Shown here: positions 1 to 6,627 of the stretch, piece after piece | How the letters are laid out: each line of letters begins with the position of its first letter | Position numbering within the stretch: the stretch's first letter is position 1 | Origin: Sedimentitalea arenosa | Lineage (GTDB): Bacteria > Pseudomonadota > Alphaproteobacteria > Rhodobacterales > Rhodobacteraceae | Assembly: GCF_016428585.1 (NCBI RefSeq) | Contig: NZ_JAELVR010000012.1 | Location: forward strand, 62,001-126,000 | DNA length: 64,000 bases | Direction of reading: 5' to 3' | Made by a program: the position numbers and the translations under genes | The notes under the pieces: generated by a model | What the model saw: only the letters and a program-made list of their open reading frames with translations | The model's database searches: none | Told to the model about the DNA's origin: nothing

Positions 1-2
1 CC

Positions 3-656
3 CGTCAGCGTGTCGAGGAGCCGTCGCGGCCGGTTTTCTCGCGTCAGGTGGCGTGGCGGGCCCTGATTCCGTGGACGGGCGCGGTGCCGTCGGCCGCGGC
101 GGTGCTGACCATGGCGCCCGGGCGGCACGTGGTCAGCTATCCGCTGCGCGGCGGAGCGCTGATGAACCTGGTGGCGGTCGAGGAGCGCGCGGACTGGACC
201 CGGGAAGGCTGGCGCCACGAAGGCGATCCGGCGGCGCTGCGCGCGGCCTTTGCCGGCTTCGGCGGCGCGGTGGGCGACATGCTGAACGCGGTGGACCGGG
301 CGCATCTCTGGGCGCTGTACCTGCACCCGGTCGCGACGCGCTGGCACCGGGGCGGGCTTGTGCTGCTGGGCGATGCGGCGCATCCGACCCTGCCGTTCAT
401 GGCGCAGGGCGCGTGCCTCGCGCTCGAGGACGCCTGGGTTCTCGCGCGCTGCCTGACGGGCGGGGGCGGGCGGGACGCGTATCGCGCCGCGCGGGCGGTG
501 CGGGCACAGCGCGTGGTCGCGGTGGCCGCCGGCAATGCCCGGCGCTTCCACCTGGGCGGGCCGGCCCGCTGGGCGGCCCAGGCGGCGCTGCGGCTGGGCG
601 GGTCACGCATCGCGCCGCGCTATGACTGGATTTATGGCCATGATGTGACGGCCTGA
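3..656 (+). CDS. FAD-dependent monooxygenase (UbiH / salicylate-hydroxylase type), C-terminal part
   Basis: The gene enters from the left edge: the frame is open from base 3, so the N-terminus with the dinucleotide-binding GxGxxG fold is outside the window. About 217 residues remain. The clearest signature is GDAAHPTLPFMAQGACLALE, the second FAD-binding motif of aromatic-ring flavin hydroxylases (GD followed by a Pro-rich stretch and a glycine-rich helix). It is followed by the usual C-terminal helical segment ending DWIYGHDV. Family knowledge points to NAD(P)H-dependent hydroxylation of an aromatic or quinone substrate. The substrate cannot be told from this part; 3-hydroxybenzoate or salicylate hydroxylase-like is as likely as UbiH. 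A GTG at 48 is internal to the frame and is not the real start. It converges on xthA. Confidence 0.85.
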   Translation, partial: RQRVEEPSRPVFSRQVAWRALIPWTGAVPSAAAVLTMAPGRHVVSYPLRGGALMNLVAVEERADWTREGWRHEGDPAALRAAFAGFGGAVGDMLNAVDRAHLWALYLHPVATRWHRGGLVLLGDAAHPTLPFMAQGACLALEDAWVLARCLTGGGGRDAYRAARAVRAQRVVAVAAGNARRFHLGGPARWAAQAALRLGGSRIAPRYDWIYGHDVTA

Positions 657-728
657 ACCGTCTGACCAAGCGGAGCGCGCTGCGCGCGCAATCCATTCTC
701 CGTCTGGGGCCGGTGGCCGGCGACCGGG

Positions 729-1508
729 TCAGAGATCGAGCGATACCCAGACCGGAACGTGGTCGGAGGGTTTTTCGCGGCCCCGGATCTCGCGGTCGAT
801 CCGGCAGTCCTGCAGCAGGTCGGCGGCTTGCGGTGTCAGCAGGATGTGATCGATGCGGATGCCGTCGTCGCGGTTCCACGCGCCGGCCTGGTAATCCCAG
901 AAGGAATAATGCCCGGGGCCCTGTGTGCGGGCGCGGAACGCATCGGTGAAGCCGAGATTGACGATCCGCTGAAACGCCGCGCGGCTGTCCGGGCGAAACA
1001 GGGCATCCTCGCGCCAGGCGTCGGGGCGCTTGGCATCCTCGGCCTGGGGAATGATGTTGTAGTCCCCGGCCATCAGCGCGGGGTCCTCGCTGGCCAGCAG
1101 GTCGCGCGCGCGGGCGTGAAGGCGCTCCATCCATTTCAGTTTGTAGTCGAACTTCGGACCGGGCGCGGGATTTCCGTTCGGCAGGTAGAGGCCGCAGATC
1201 CGCAGGGCGCGTTTCCCGACCACGGTCGCCTCGATCCAGCGGGCCTGCTCGTCCTCGTCGTCGCCGGGCAGGCCGCGGTGCACATCTTCCAGTGGTAGCT
1301 TGGAGAGGATTGCAACCCCGTTGAAGGATTTCTGGCCGTGGGTTTCGACATTGTAGCCGCGATCCTCGAACGGTTCGCGCGGGAAGGCCTCGTCGACGGA
1401 CTTGATCTCCTGCAGCAATACCACGTCAGGTTGGGCTTCATCCAGCCAATCCAGCAGGGCGTTGGCGCGCGCTTTCACGCCGTTGATGTTGAACGTGGCG
1501 ATTTTCAT
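729..1508 (-). CDS. xthA: Exodeoxyribonuclease III
   Basis: 259 residues beginning MKIATFNINGVKARANALLDW, the standard N-terminus of bacterial ExoIII. The catalytic Glu sits in LLQEIKS, the second metal/base region in AGDYNIIP, and the His-containing SDHVPVW motif closes the protein. This is an AP endonuclease and 3'-5' exonuclease that acts in base-excision repair in the cytoplasm. Length and ends are normal. The downstream neighbour is a convergent flavin monooxygenase with 72 bp between stop codons. The upstream side is the long AT-rich region that controls the divergent repeat-protein gene. Confidence 0.96.
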   Translation of the reverse strand: MKIATFNINGVKARANALLDWLDEAQPDVVLLQEIKSVDEAFPREPFEDRGYNVETHGQKSFNGVAILSKLPLEDVHRGLPGDDEDEQARWIEATVVGKRALRICGLYLPNGNPAPGPKFDYKLKWMERLHARARDLLASEDPALMAGDYNIIPQAEDAKRPDAWREDALFRPDSRAAFQRIVNLGFTDAFRARTQGPGHYSFWDYQAGAWNRDDGIRIDHILLTPQAADLLQDCRIDREIRGREKPSDHVPVWVSLDL

Positions 1509-1648
1509 GGCCGTGTCTCCGTATGCCGCTCAGGAAGTTCTATGGCCGAACCACATCCCGCGGGCAAGGTCGCTGGAGCGCAACAAAACTGATGGGATTT
1601 GTATCAAACTGAGTCGCGATACGATCCGAACTGGGGAATTGCGTGACT

Positions 1649-1758
1649 GATTCGCGGTCGATTCGCGGTTTTTACGGGGTCAAACCGGGGCGAATCCGGG
1701 TGGGAGGTAAGTTTTTTTTAACGATCAGAGCGTCAGCCTGTTTTCATTGAGCGTCAGC
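1649..1758 (+). promoter_or_regulatory. Helically phased direct repeats upstream of the repeat-protein gene
   Basis: The 382-bp gap between xthA and the repeat protein holds no gene but contains two direct-repeat pairs. GATTCGCGGT occurs at 1649-1658 and again at 1660-1669 (11-bp period, one helical turn). GAGCGTCAGC occurs at 1728-1737 and 1749-1758 (21-bp period, two turns). From about 1700 the DNA is also markedly more AT-rich than its surroundings. Such phasing is typical of activator or response-regulator sites. No specific regulator can be named. Confidence 0.35.
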
Positions 1759-1810
1759 AACTTGCGTGTTTTTCTTCATGTGGATAAGTGGCGAATTGCT
1801 CAACTTCTAA

Positions 1811-1839
1811 TTGAAAAACTTCTTTTCTTTTCCCGATTA
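1811..1839 (+). promoter_or_regulatory. Candidate heat-shock-type (RpoH-like) promoter
   Basis: TTGAAA at 1811-1816 is followed after 15 bp by CCCGATTA at 1832-1839. This resembles the sigma-32 pattern (TTGAAA, 11-16 bp, CCCCATNT), with 6 of 8 matches in the -10 part. It lies about 50 bp before the ATG of the repeat protein, in AT-rich DNA. A sigma-70 reading (TTGAAA with GATTAA) is weaker. The assignment rests on pattern only. Confidence 0.3.
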
Positions 1840-1890
1840 AGCTGTAACCGTCGAGGGGCAAATCAACCCTCAACAAGCAGGAAAATCGAT

Positions 1891-2466
1891 ATGACCGCAC
1901 AACGCAAAACCACCGAACTCCTTGTTTCCGCACAGGTTTCCGACAGCTCCAGCCTGTTCGACGGCGACGGCACGCACATGTTCTGCTCGGCGTCCGAGCC
2001 GATGATGGGCGGGGATGCGCTGACGGGCGACGGCACGCACATGTTCTGTTCCGCATCGACCCCGACCGCCCGCGGCGACGTGATCACCGGCGACGGCGTG
2101 CACATGTTCTGCTCGGCCTCGACCCCGAGCGCGAGCGCCGAGGCGATCACCGGAAACGGTGTCGAGATGTTCTGTTCGGCGTCGACCCCGACCGCCCGCG
2201 GCGATGCGATCACCGGCGACGGCGTGCACATGTTCTGCTCGGCCTCGACCCCGAGCGCGAGCGCCGAGGCGATCACCGGGAACGGTGTCGAGATGTTCTG
2301 TTCCGCATCGACCCCGACGGCCAGCAATGAAGCAATCACCGGCCAGGGTGTGGAGATGTTCTGCTCGGCCTCGACCCCGACCGCCAGCGCCGACGCGATC
2401 TCCGGTGACGCCACGCAGATGTTCTGCTCGGCCTCCACGCCGTCCTCCACGGTCAAGGGCGCCTGA
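1891..2466 (+). CDS. Leader plus eight-repeat MFCSAS protein (possible multi-core peptide precursor)
   Basis: 191 residues. The ATG at 1891 was chosen because AGGA lies about 8 bp upstream and because the frame before it is AT-rich non-coding DNA. Residues 1-24 form a polar, Ser-rich leader (MTAQRKTTELLVSAQVSDSS...). From residue 25 there are eight units of 21 residues (the last has 20). Each unit starts G-x-[GA]-x-x and carries MFCSASTP (MFCSASEP in unit 1) followed by a variable Ala/Ser stretch and A-[IL]-[TS]. The residue before MFC is His in units 1-3 and 5, Glu in 4, 6 and 7, and Gln in 8. There is exactly one Cys per unit and none elsewhere. I see no signal peptide or membrane segment. 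A modified-peptide precursor with repeated cores, or a metal-binding repeat protein, would both fit. The family is not recognised with certainty. Confidence 0.85.
   Translation: MTAQRKTTELLVSAQVSDSSSLFDGDGTHMFCSASEPMMGGDALTGDGTHMFCSASTPTARGDVITGDGVHMFCSASTPSASAEAITGNGVEMFCSASTPTARGDAITGDGVHMFCSASTPSASAEAITGNGVEMFCSASTPTASNEAITGQGVEMFCSASTPTASADAISGDATQMFCSASTPSSTVKGA
1963..2463 (+). repeat. Eight in-frame 63-bp tandem repeats
   Basis: Units begin at 1963, 2026, 2089, 2152, 2215, 2278, 2341 and 2404; the last is 60 bp. Units 3+4 and 5+6 form a 126-bp higher-order duplication: units 3 and 5 encode identical 21-mers, and units 4 and 6 differ only near their ends. This points to recent copy-number change by slippage or unequal recombination, with the coding frame kept. 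Confidence 0.95.
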
Positions 2467-2508
2467 TCGGTGCCCGCGGCGATCGACGCAGACCTGTCGG
2501 GGCGCACG

Positions 2509-2745
2509 ATGTCACACAGTGGAGCCGAACTGTTCCATTTCGTGTCAGCCCTGACGGCCAGTGGCGACGCTGCTGCAGGAATTGCTGCGCAAGAGAACTC
2601 TCCTGTCACGACCCACGGCATCCGGGCCGCGGGCGTGACCGGAGAAGGGGCGCCGATGCCCCGGGCTTACGCTACGTCATGCAAGAGATCGTTGGTAAGC
2701 TGGGTGCGACATCGGGATCGGGGTCTGGGGCCGAACGGCCACTGA
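2509..2745 (+). CDS. Small frame with decayed repeat units (separate peptide or eroded tail)
   Basis: After the TGA at 2464-2466, the same reading frame stays open to 2745. From the ATG at 2509 it would give 78 residues starting MSHSGAELFHFVSALTASGD. Aligned with repeat unit 4, residues 3-22 keep 9 of 20 positions (G, E, F, S, T, A, G, D, A), but Cys has become His and Pro has become Leu. A second, weaker echo is VTGEGAPM against ITGDGVHM. There is no strong ribosome-binding site before 2509. It could be a second small peptide, or the remnant of a longer repeat array cut by the stop codon. The rest of 2467-2808 holds only a 5-bp GC hairpin (2647-2662) and the Shine-Dalgarno of the next gene. 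Confidence 0.35.
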   Translation: MSHSGAELFHFVSALTASGDAAAGIAAQENSPVTTHGIRAAGVTGEGAPMPRAYATSCKRSLVSWVRHRDRGLGPNGH

Positions 2746-2808
2746 CGTCGCGCTGAAGTTGGGCAACGGGCGTTCAGGGAGACGCCTTGCAGGAAAGGGA
2801 AAAACCCA

Positions 2809-3885
2809 ATGTCGAATGTCATTCAACTGAAGCTTCCGGTGCAGCGCCAGTCGGACGCCGCACGCCGAGCGGCCTTGATCGCCAGCTTTGCCAACTACCG
2901 CCGGTTCGGCGACGATGTCTTCTGGCTGAAGGAAAACGCCGAGTTGATGAACATCCTGGAATGCACCGGGGCCGCGCTGGCCGAGGACGCGTTGCAGCCG
3001 CTTCAGGGGTTTTACGACCAGGCCGAGAAGCGCCTGGGGTTCTTTCCGCAATATTACCGTTTCCTGCTGTCGCTCTGCCTGGACCTCGAGGATCTGGGAT
3101 TGCCGGGAAACAAGGCCGAAGCTCTGTGCTCCTGGGCCGCCCGGGAAGGGCTGGCCGAGGCGGAACTGTCGGACCTGCAGCGTCTGGAGGCCCGCCGTCT
3201 GATGGCGCGGCGCGGCATCGATCCGCTGCCCCATGACGCGGGGCTCGAGGATCGGGTGCGCCGCTTCATGGATCGCTCCGACACCTTCGCCATGCCCAAC
3301 AAGAAGGCGGCCTATGAGCTGACACATATCGTCTTTTACCTGAGCGAGTACGGTCGCCGCGATCCGGGCCTGTCCGCGGCCGCGATCACTTCGCTCGAAT
3401 ATGCCGGAATCCTGGCCTATCTCGACCAGAACGCCGACCTGCTGGCCGAGATCTGCATCTCGCTGCGCTATGCGGGCGAGACACCCAGCCAGATCTGGGA
3501 AGGCTGGCTCGAGCGCGAGACCCATCGCTTTGCCGTCGTGACCGGGCCGCAGGCCAGCACGGCGGACAACTATCACGACTATTTCGTCTGCAACTGGCTG
3601 ATGGCGCAATCCGGGCGCGATGCCTTCCGAAAGGATGCGGCGCCGGAGCGGATGGCCTTCCACCGGGCCGAGCCTTTCGTCGGACCGCTGCGCGAGATGT
3701 CGGAATGCATCTTTCACATGGAGGACGCCCGAACCGGAGACTGGCACGCGATGCGGCCCCACGTGCAGGGCGTGCTGAGCGAGACGGGGCACGACATCCT
3801 GGCCGAAGCCGAGCAGAGCAGCGACAAGTTCGCCGACTTCTTCGCCGGTTTCGCCCGGACCGGGTTGCGCGGGGTGGCGCTGTGA
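2809..3885 (+). CDS. Uncharacterised 358-aa helical protein of the repeat-protein locus
   Basis: The start ATG is preceded by AGGAAAGGG at 9-bp spacing. The protein appears all-helical and soluble, with no signal peptide or membrane segment. Visible conserved-looking patches are FGDDVFWLKENAELMNILE (about residues 33-51), ELTHIVFYLSEYGRRDP (about 168-184), DNYHDYFVCNWLM (about 248-260) and a C-terminal Glu/Asp-rich helix. The T-H-x-x-F-Y-L motif recalls alpha/alpha-barrel or toroid enzymes, but I cannot assign a family and see no radical-SAM, LanC, YcaO or MNIO signature. Its position between the repeat protein and the overlapping EamA exporter suggests it acts on, or together with, the repeat protein. 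That is inference from context only. Confidence 0.85.
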   Translation: MSNVIQLKLPVQRQSDAARRAALIASFANYRRFGDDVFWLKENAELMNILECTGAALAEDALQPLQGFYDQAEKRLGFFPQYYRFLLSLCLDLEDLGLPGNKAEALCSWAAREGLAEAELSDLQRLEARRLMARRGIDPLPHDAGLEDRVRRFMDRSDTFAMPNKKAAYELTHIVFYLSEYGRRDPGLSAAAITSLEYAGILAYLDQNADLLAEICISLRYAGETPSQIWEGWLERETHRFAVVTGPQASTADNYHDYFVCNWLMAQSGRDAFRKDAAPERMAFHRAEPFVGPLREMSECIFHMEDARTGDWHAMRPHVQGVLSETGHDILAEAEQSSDKFADFFAGFARTGLRGVAL

Positions 3886-4835
3886 GCGCCGCGGCCGCGC
3901 TGACCGCTCCACCGCGGGTTGCGGTGCGGCCGGCCGTTTTGGGGGCCGGGCTGGTCGTCGGCTACACGGCGCTGATTTCCTCGGCGGATGCCATCACCAA
4001 GTTCATCGCGGGCGGCTATGCCGCCCCGCAGCTGTTCTGCCTGTCGGGCCTGATCGTGATCGCGCTGAGCGTTCTGGCCGATCGCCACCCCAGCCAGCGG
4101 CGCGGCCTGCGCACCGATTGCCCGCGCGCCATGGCGGTGCGGTCGGCGGCGACGGTGCTGGCGGCGGTCTCGTTCTTCTATGCCTTCCGGTATCTGCCTT
4201 TTGCCGAGGTTTTCCTGTTCATCGGGCTGATGCCGATTCTGGGCGGGTTGATGTCGGCGTTGATCCTGAAAGAGCATGTGCGCCCGTCGGCCTGGGCGGC
4301 GCTGGTCGCGGGGTTCGTCGGTGTCCTGTGCCTGTTCCCGACCGGCTGGCACGGGGTTACCATCGGGCATGGCTTTGCCTTTTCGGCCGCGGTGTTCGGG
4401 ACGCTCGCCATGGTCATGGCGCGCTATATCGGTCGGGTCGAAAGCAACAGCCTGGCGCAGGTCTTCTATCCCAACCTGGCGATCTTTGTGACCATGGGCG
4501 CCGCGCTGCCCTTCGTCTGGACGGCGATGCCGCTGTCCGACCTCGGCTGGGTGCTGGCCTATGCCGCGCTGCTGTTCGGGGCGCGCTGGGTTCTGGTCGT
4601 GGCGCTGCGGCTGCTGGCCGCCTATGCGGTGATGCCGCTGATGAACCTGCAATTCGTCTGGATGGTGGTGATTGGCGCGCTGGTCTTCGGCGAGATCCCC
4701 GCCGCGGGCACCTTCCTGGGCGTGGCCATCGTGATCGGCTGCGGGCTCTACCTGGTCTGGGACCAGTTCACGCCGGAAACGGCGCGCGGCCCGCTGGCGG
4801 CGTTCTCGTTGCGGATCCGTCGCACCGATCCCTGA
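3882..4835 (+). CDS. EamA/DMT-family membrane transporter coupled to the 358-aa protein
   Basis: The GTG at 3882 overlaps the upstream stop (GTGA), giving about 317 residues; the overlap implies translational coupling. There are about ten hydrophobic segments in two five-helix EamA halves, for example LGAGLVVGYTALISSADAI near the N-terminus and AGTFLGVAIVIGCGLYLVW near the end. DMT/EamA proteins are inner-membrane carriers that usually export small metabolites or amino-acid-like compounds. The substrate is not predictable from sequence. An in-frame start further upstream would run through the preceding gene and is not credible. The gene ends 24 bp before a perfect terminator. Confidence 0.85.
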   Translation: MSAAAALTAPPRVAVRPAVLGAGLVVGYTALISSADAITKFIAGGYAAPQLFCLSGLIVIALSVLADRHPSQRRGLRTDCPRAMAVRSAATVLAAVSFFYAFRYLPFAEVFLFIGLMPILGGLMSALILKEHVRPSAWAALVAGFVGVLCLFPTGWHGVTIGHGFAFSAAVFGTLAMVMARYIGRVESNSLAQVFYPNLAIFVTMGAALPFVWTAMPLSDLGWVLAYAALLFGARWVLVVALRLLAAYAVMPLMNLQFVWMVVIGALVFGEIPAAGTFLGVAIVIGCGLYLVWDQFTPETARGPLAAFSLRIRRTDP

Positions 4836-4858
4836 GCGCGCACGCTTTATGCACATCG

Positions 4859-4892
4859 CCAAACGGGCCCGCCATCAGGCGGGCCCGTTTGG
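4859..4892. terminator. Perfect bidirectional hairpin terminator
   Basis: A 15-bp perfect inverted repeat (CCAAACGGGCCCGCC, loop ATCA, then its complement) lies between the convergent EamA gene and erpA. The arms end in AAA/TTT, so it can work in both directions. Confidence 0.92.
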
Positions 4893-4935
4893 CTGCGAGA
4901 TGCCGCGACCGGTCAGGCGCGGGCCTGTCGGGAGA

Positions 4936-5259
4936 CTACATCGAAAACGATGTGCCGCAGCCGCAGGAGGAAGAGGCGTTGGGGTTCTCGATCACGAACC
5001 GCGCGCCGATCAGCTCGTCGGAAAAGTCGATGACCGCGTTCTCGAGGAACGGCAGCGATACGGCATCCACAACGACCTTCTGGCCCTGTCCTTCGAGCAC
5101 GAGGTCATCCGCGGCCGGCGTGTCGAGCGCGATCTCGTACTGGAAGCCGGAACACCCGCCGCCCTCGACAGCGACGCGCAGGGCCTGGCCCTGGTCCGAC
5201 GCGCCGATTTCGGCGAGACGGGCAAAGGCGCGATCCGTGACTTTGGGCGGCAGTTGCAT
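4936..5259 (-). CDS. erpA: A-type iron-sulfur carrier (ErpA/IscA family)
   Basis: 107 residues with the three cluster-binding cysteines of the HesB/IscA family: Cys36 in GGGCSGFQY, and Cys99 and Cys101 in SCGCGTSF. The protein receives a [4Fe-4S] or [2Fe-2S] cluster and passes it to apo-enzymes in the cytoplasm. Alphaproteobacterial ErpA commonly sits next to dgt, as here, divergently. It is separated from dgt by 78 bp that contain a possible iron-responsive site. IscA or SufA function cannot be fully excluded from sequence, but this location favours ErpA. Confidence 0.9.
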   Translation of the reverse strand: MQLPPKVTDRAFARLAEIGASDQGQALRVAVEGGGCSGFQYEIALDTPAADDLVLEGQGQKVVVDAVSLPFLENAVIDFSDELIGARFVIENPNASSSCGCGTSFSM

Positions 5260-5286
5260 CGGTGACTCCGGGCGGTTTCATTGCGG

Positions 5287-5309
5287 TTCAATGTTGAATA
5301 TAGAAGTCA
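5287..5309. promoter_or_regulatory. Candidate iron-responsive (IRO-type) site in the erpA-dgt gap
   Basis: TGA-N9-TCA at 5295-5309 matches the published core of the RirA/IRO box of alphaproteobacteria. It overlaps the palindrome TTCAATGTTGAA (5287-5298). An iron-sulfur carrier gene is a sensible target. The motif is short, so a chance match remains possible. Confidence 0.35.
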
Positions 5310-5337
5310 CCAACACAGGGAACAAGGACCACAGGCC

Positions 5338-6534
5338 ATGCGCGCGCCACATGCATGCGACCCGGCGGCCAGCAGGGGGCGGCTGGTGGCGGAAGAGGAA
5401 AGCAGTTTCCGGTCCTGCTTTCAGCGGGATCGCGACAGGATCATCCATGCCAGCGCGTTCCGGCGGCTCAAGCACAAGACGCAGGTCTTCGTCGAACACG
5501 AGGGCGATTATTACCGCACCCGCCTGACCCATTCGATCGAGGTGGCGCAGGTGGCGCGCACCATCGCCGGCGCGCTGGGGCTGAACGCGGAACTGACCGA
5601 GGCGGTGGCGCTGGCCCATGACCTGGGGCACACGCCGTTCGGACACACGGGCGAGGACGCGCTGGCGGCGCTCATGGCGCCCTATGGCGGGTTCGATCAC
5701 AACGCCCAGGCGATCCGCATCGTGACCCATCTGGAGCGTCACTACGCGGAGTTCGATGGCTTGAACCTGACCTGGGAGACGCTCGAGGGGCTGGCCAAGC
5801 ACAATGGTCCCGTGACGGGCGGGACCGGCGGCGACACCCCCGGGGGCGCGCTGCCCTGGGCGCTGGCCGAGTATGCACGGCAGAACGATCTCGAGCTGCA
5901 CACCTATGCGAGTGCGGAGGCGCAGGTGGCCGCGATCGCGGATGACGTGGCCTATAACCACCATGACCTGCATGACGGGTTGCGCGCCGAACTGTTCTCG
6001 ACCGACGAGCTGGCCGAACTGCCCATCCTGCTGGATTGCTTTGCCGAGGTGGACAGGCGTTATCCCGGCCTGAACTACTATCGCCGCCGGCACGAGGCGC
6101 TGCGGCGCTTCTTCGGCGTGCTGGTCGAGGACGTGATCGTGCTGGCGCGGCGCAACCTTGGCGATCTGGACCCGTCGACCGTCACCGATATCCGGATGGC
6201 CGGACGGCCCATGGTGCAGTTCTCGCAAGGGCTGTTCGACGATCTCAAGGTGATCCGGGAGTTCCTGTTCCAGCGCATGTACCGCGCGCCGGAAGTGGTG
6301 AAGATGCGTGCCGAGGTGACGGACGTGGTGACCGATCTCTTTCCCTATTTCATGGCGCACCCCGAGCAGTTGCCCAAACAGTGGCGCAAGGACGTGGACG
6401 AGGCCGCCGACGAAACGACGCTGGCCCGGATCGTGTCGGATTACATCGCCGGCATGACCGACCGCTTCGCCTTGCAGGAACACGCCCGGCTGATCCGGCC
6501 CGCGGTGGTGGACAGCCCGCCGGATTTCATCTGA
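5338..6534 (+). CDS. dgt: Deoxyguanosinetriphosphate triphosphohydrolase-like protein
   Basis: 398 residues from the ATG at 5338 (CAAGGA upstream). An in-frame start at 5281 would reach into the promoter region and is less likely. This is an HD-domain phosphohydrolase with metal ligands visible as His65 in LTHSIEV and His94-Asp95 in HDLGHTPFGH, plus the basic RRLKHKTQVF stretch near the N-terminus. It splits dNTPs to nucleoside and triphosphate and helps control the dNTP pool. The family is close to the short dGTPase-like class. It is followed by argS after 93 bp. Confidence 0.93.
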   Translation: MRAPHACDPAASRGRLVAEEESSFRSCFQRDRDRIIHASAFRRLKHKTQVFVEHEGDYYRTRLTHSIEVAQVARTIAGALGLNAELTEAVALAHDLGHTPFGHTGEDALAALMAPYGGFDHNAQAIRIVTHLERHYAEFDGLNLTWETLEGLAKHNGPVTGGTGGDTPGGALPWALAEYARQNDLELHTYASAEAQVAAIADDVAYNHHDLHDGLRAELFSTDELAELPILLDCFAEVDRRYPGLNYYRRRHEALRRFFGVLVEDVIVLARRNLGDLDPSTVTDIRMAGRPMVQFSQGLFDDLKVIREFLFQRMYRAPEVVKMRAEVTDVVTDLFPYFMAHPEQLPKQWRKDVDEAADETTLARIVSDYIAGMTDRFALQEHARLIRPAVVDSPPDFI

Positions 6535-6572
6535 GCCGCGAGGCGGTGCGCAAGGATAGTGGCCGACATGAG

Positions 6573-6600
6573 TTGACCGTCCCTGCGCGCGTGCTAAACC
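6573..6600 (+). promoter_or_regulatory. Candidate sigma-70 promoter for argS
   Basis: TTGACC (6573-6578), a 16-bp spacer and TAAACC (6595-6600) stand 27 bp before the argS start. The -35 is good and the -10 is weak, as is common in this group. Confidence 0.35.
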
Positions 6601-6627
6601 GCGCCAAACCCCGAAGGATGCCCTGAC

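Noticed and set aside
1963-2463. 63-bp repeats as a CRISPR or non-coding satellite
   Set aside because: The units are contiguous with no spacers, stay in one reading frame and encode a conserved core. They are coding repeats.
2464-2466. TGA as selenocysteine or programmed read-through
   Set aside because: No SECIS-like hairpin is evident right after the TGA, and the tail has lost the Cys core. Erosion or a separate peptide is simpler.
1863-2621. Long minus-strand frame across the repeat gene
   Set aside because: It exists because the 63-bp period keeps the opposite strand free of stops. It has no ribosome-binding site and an unnatural composition.
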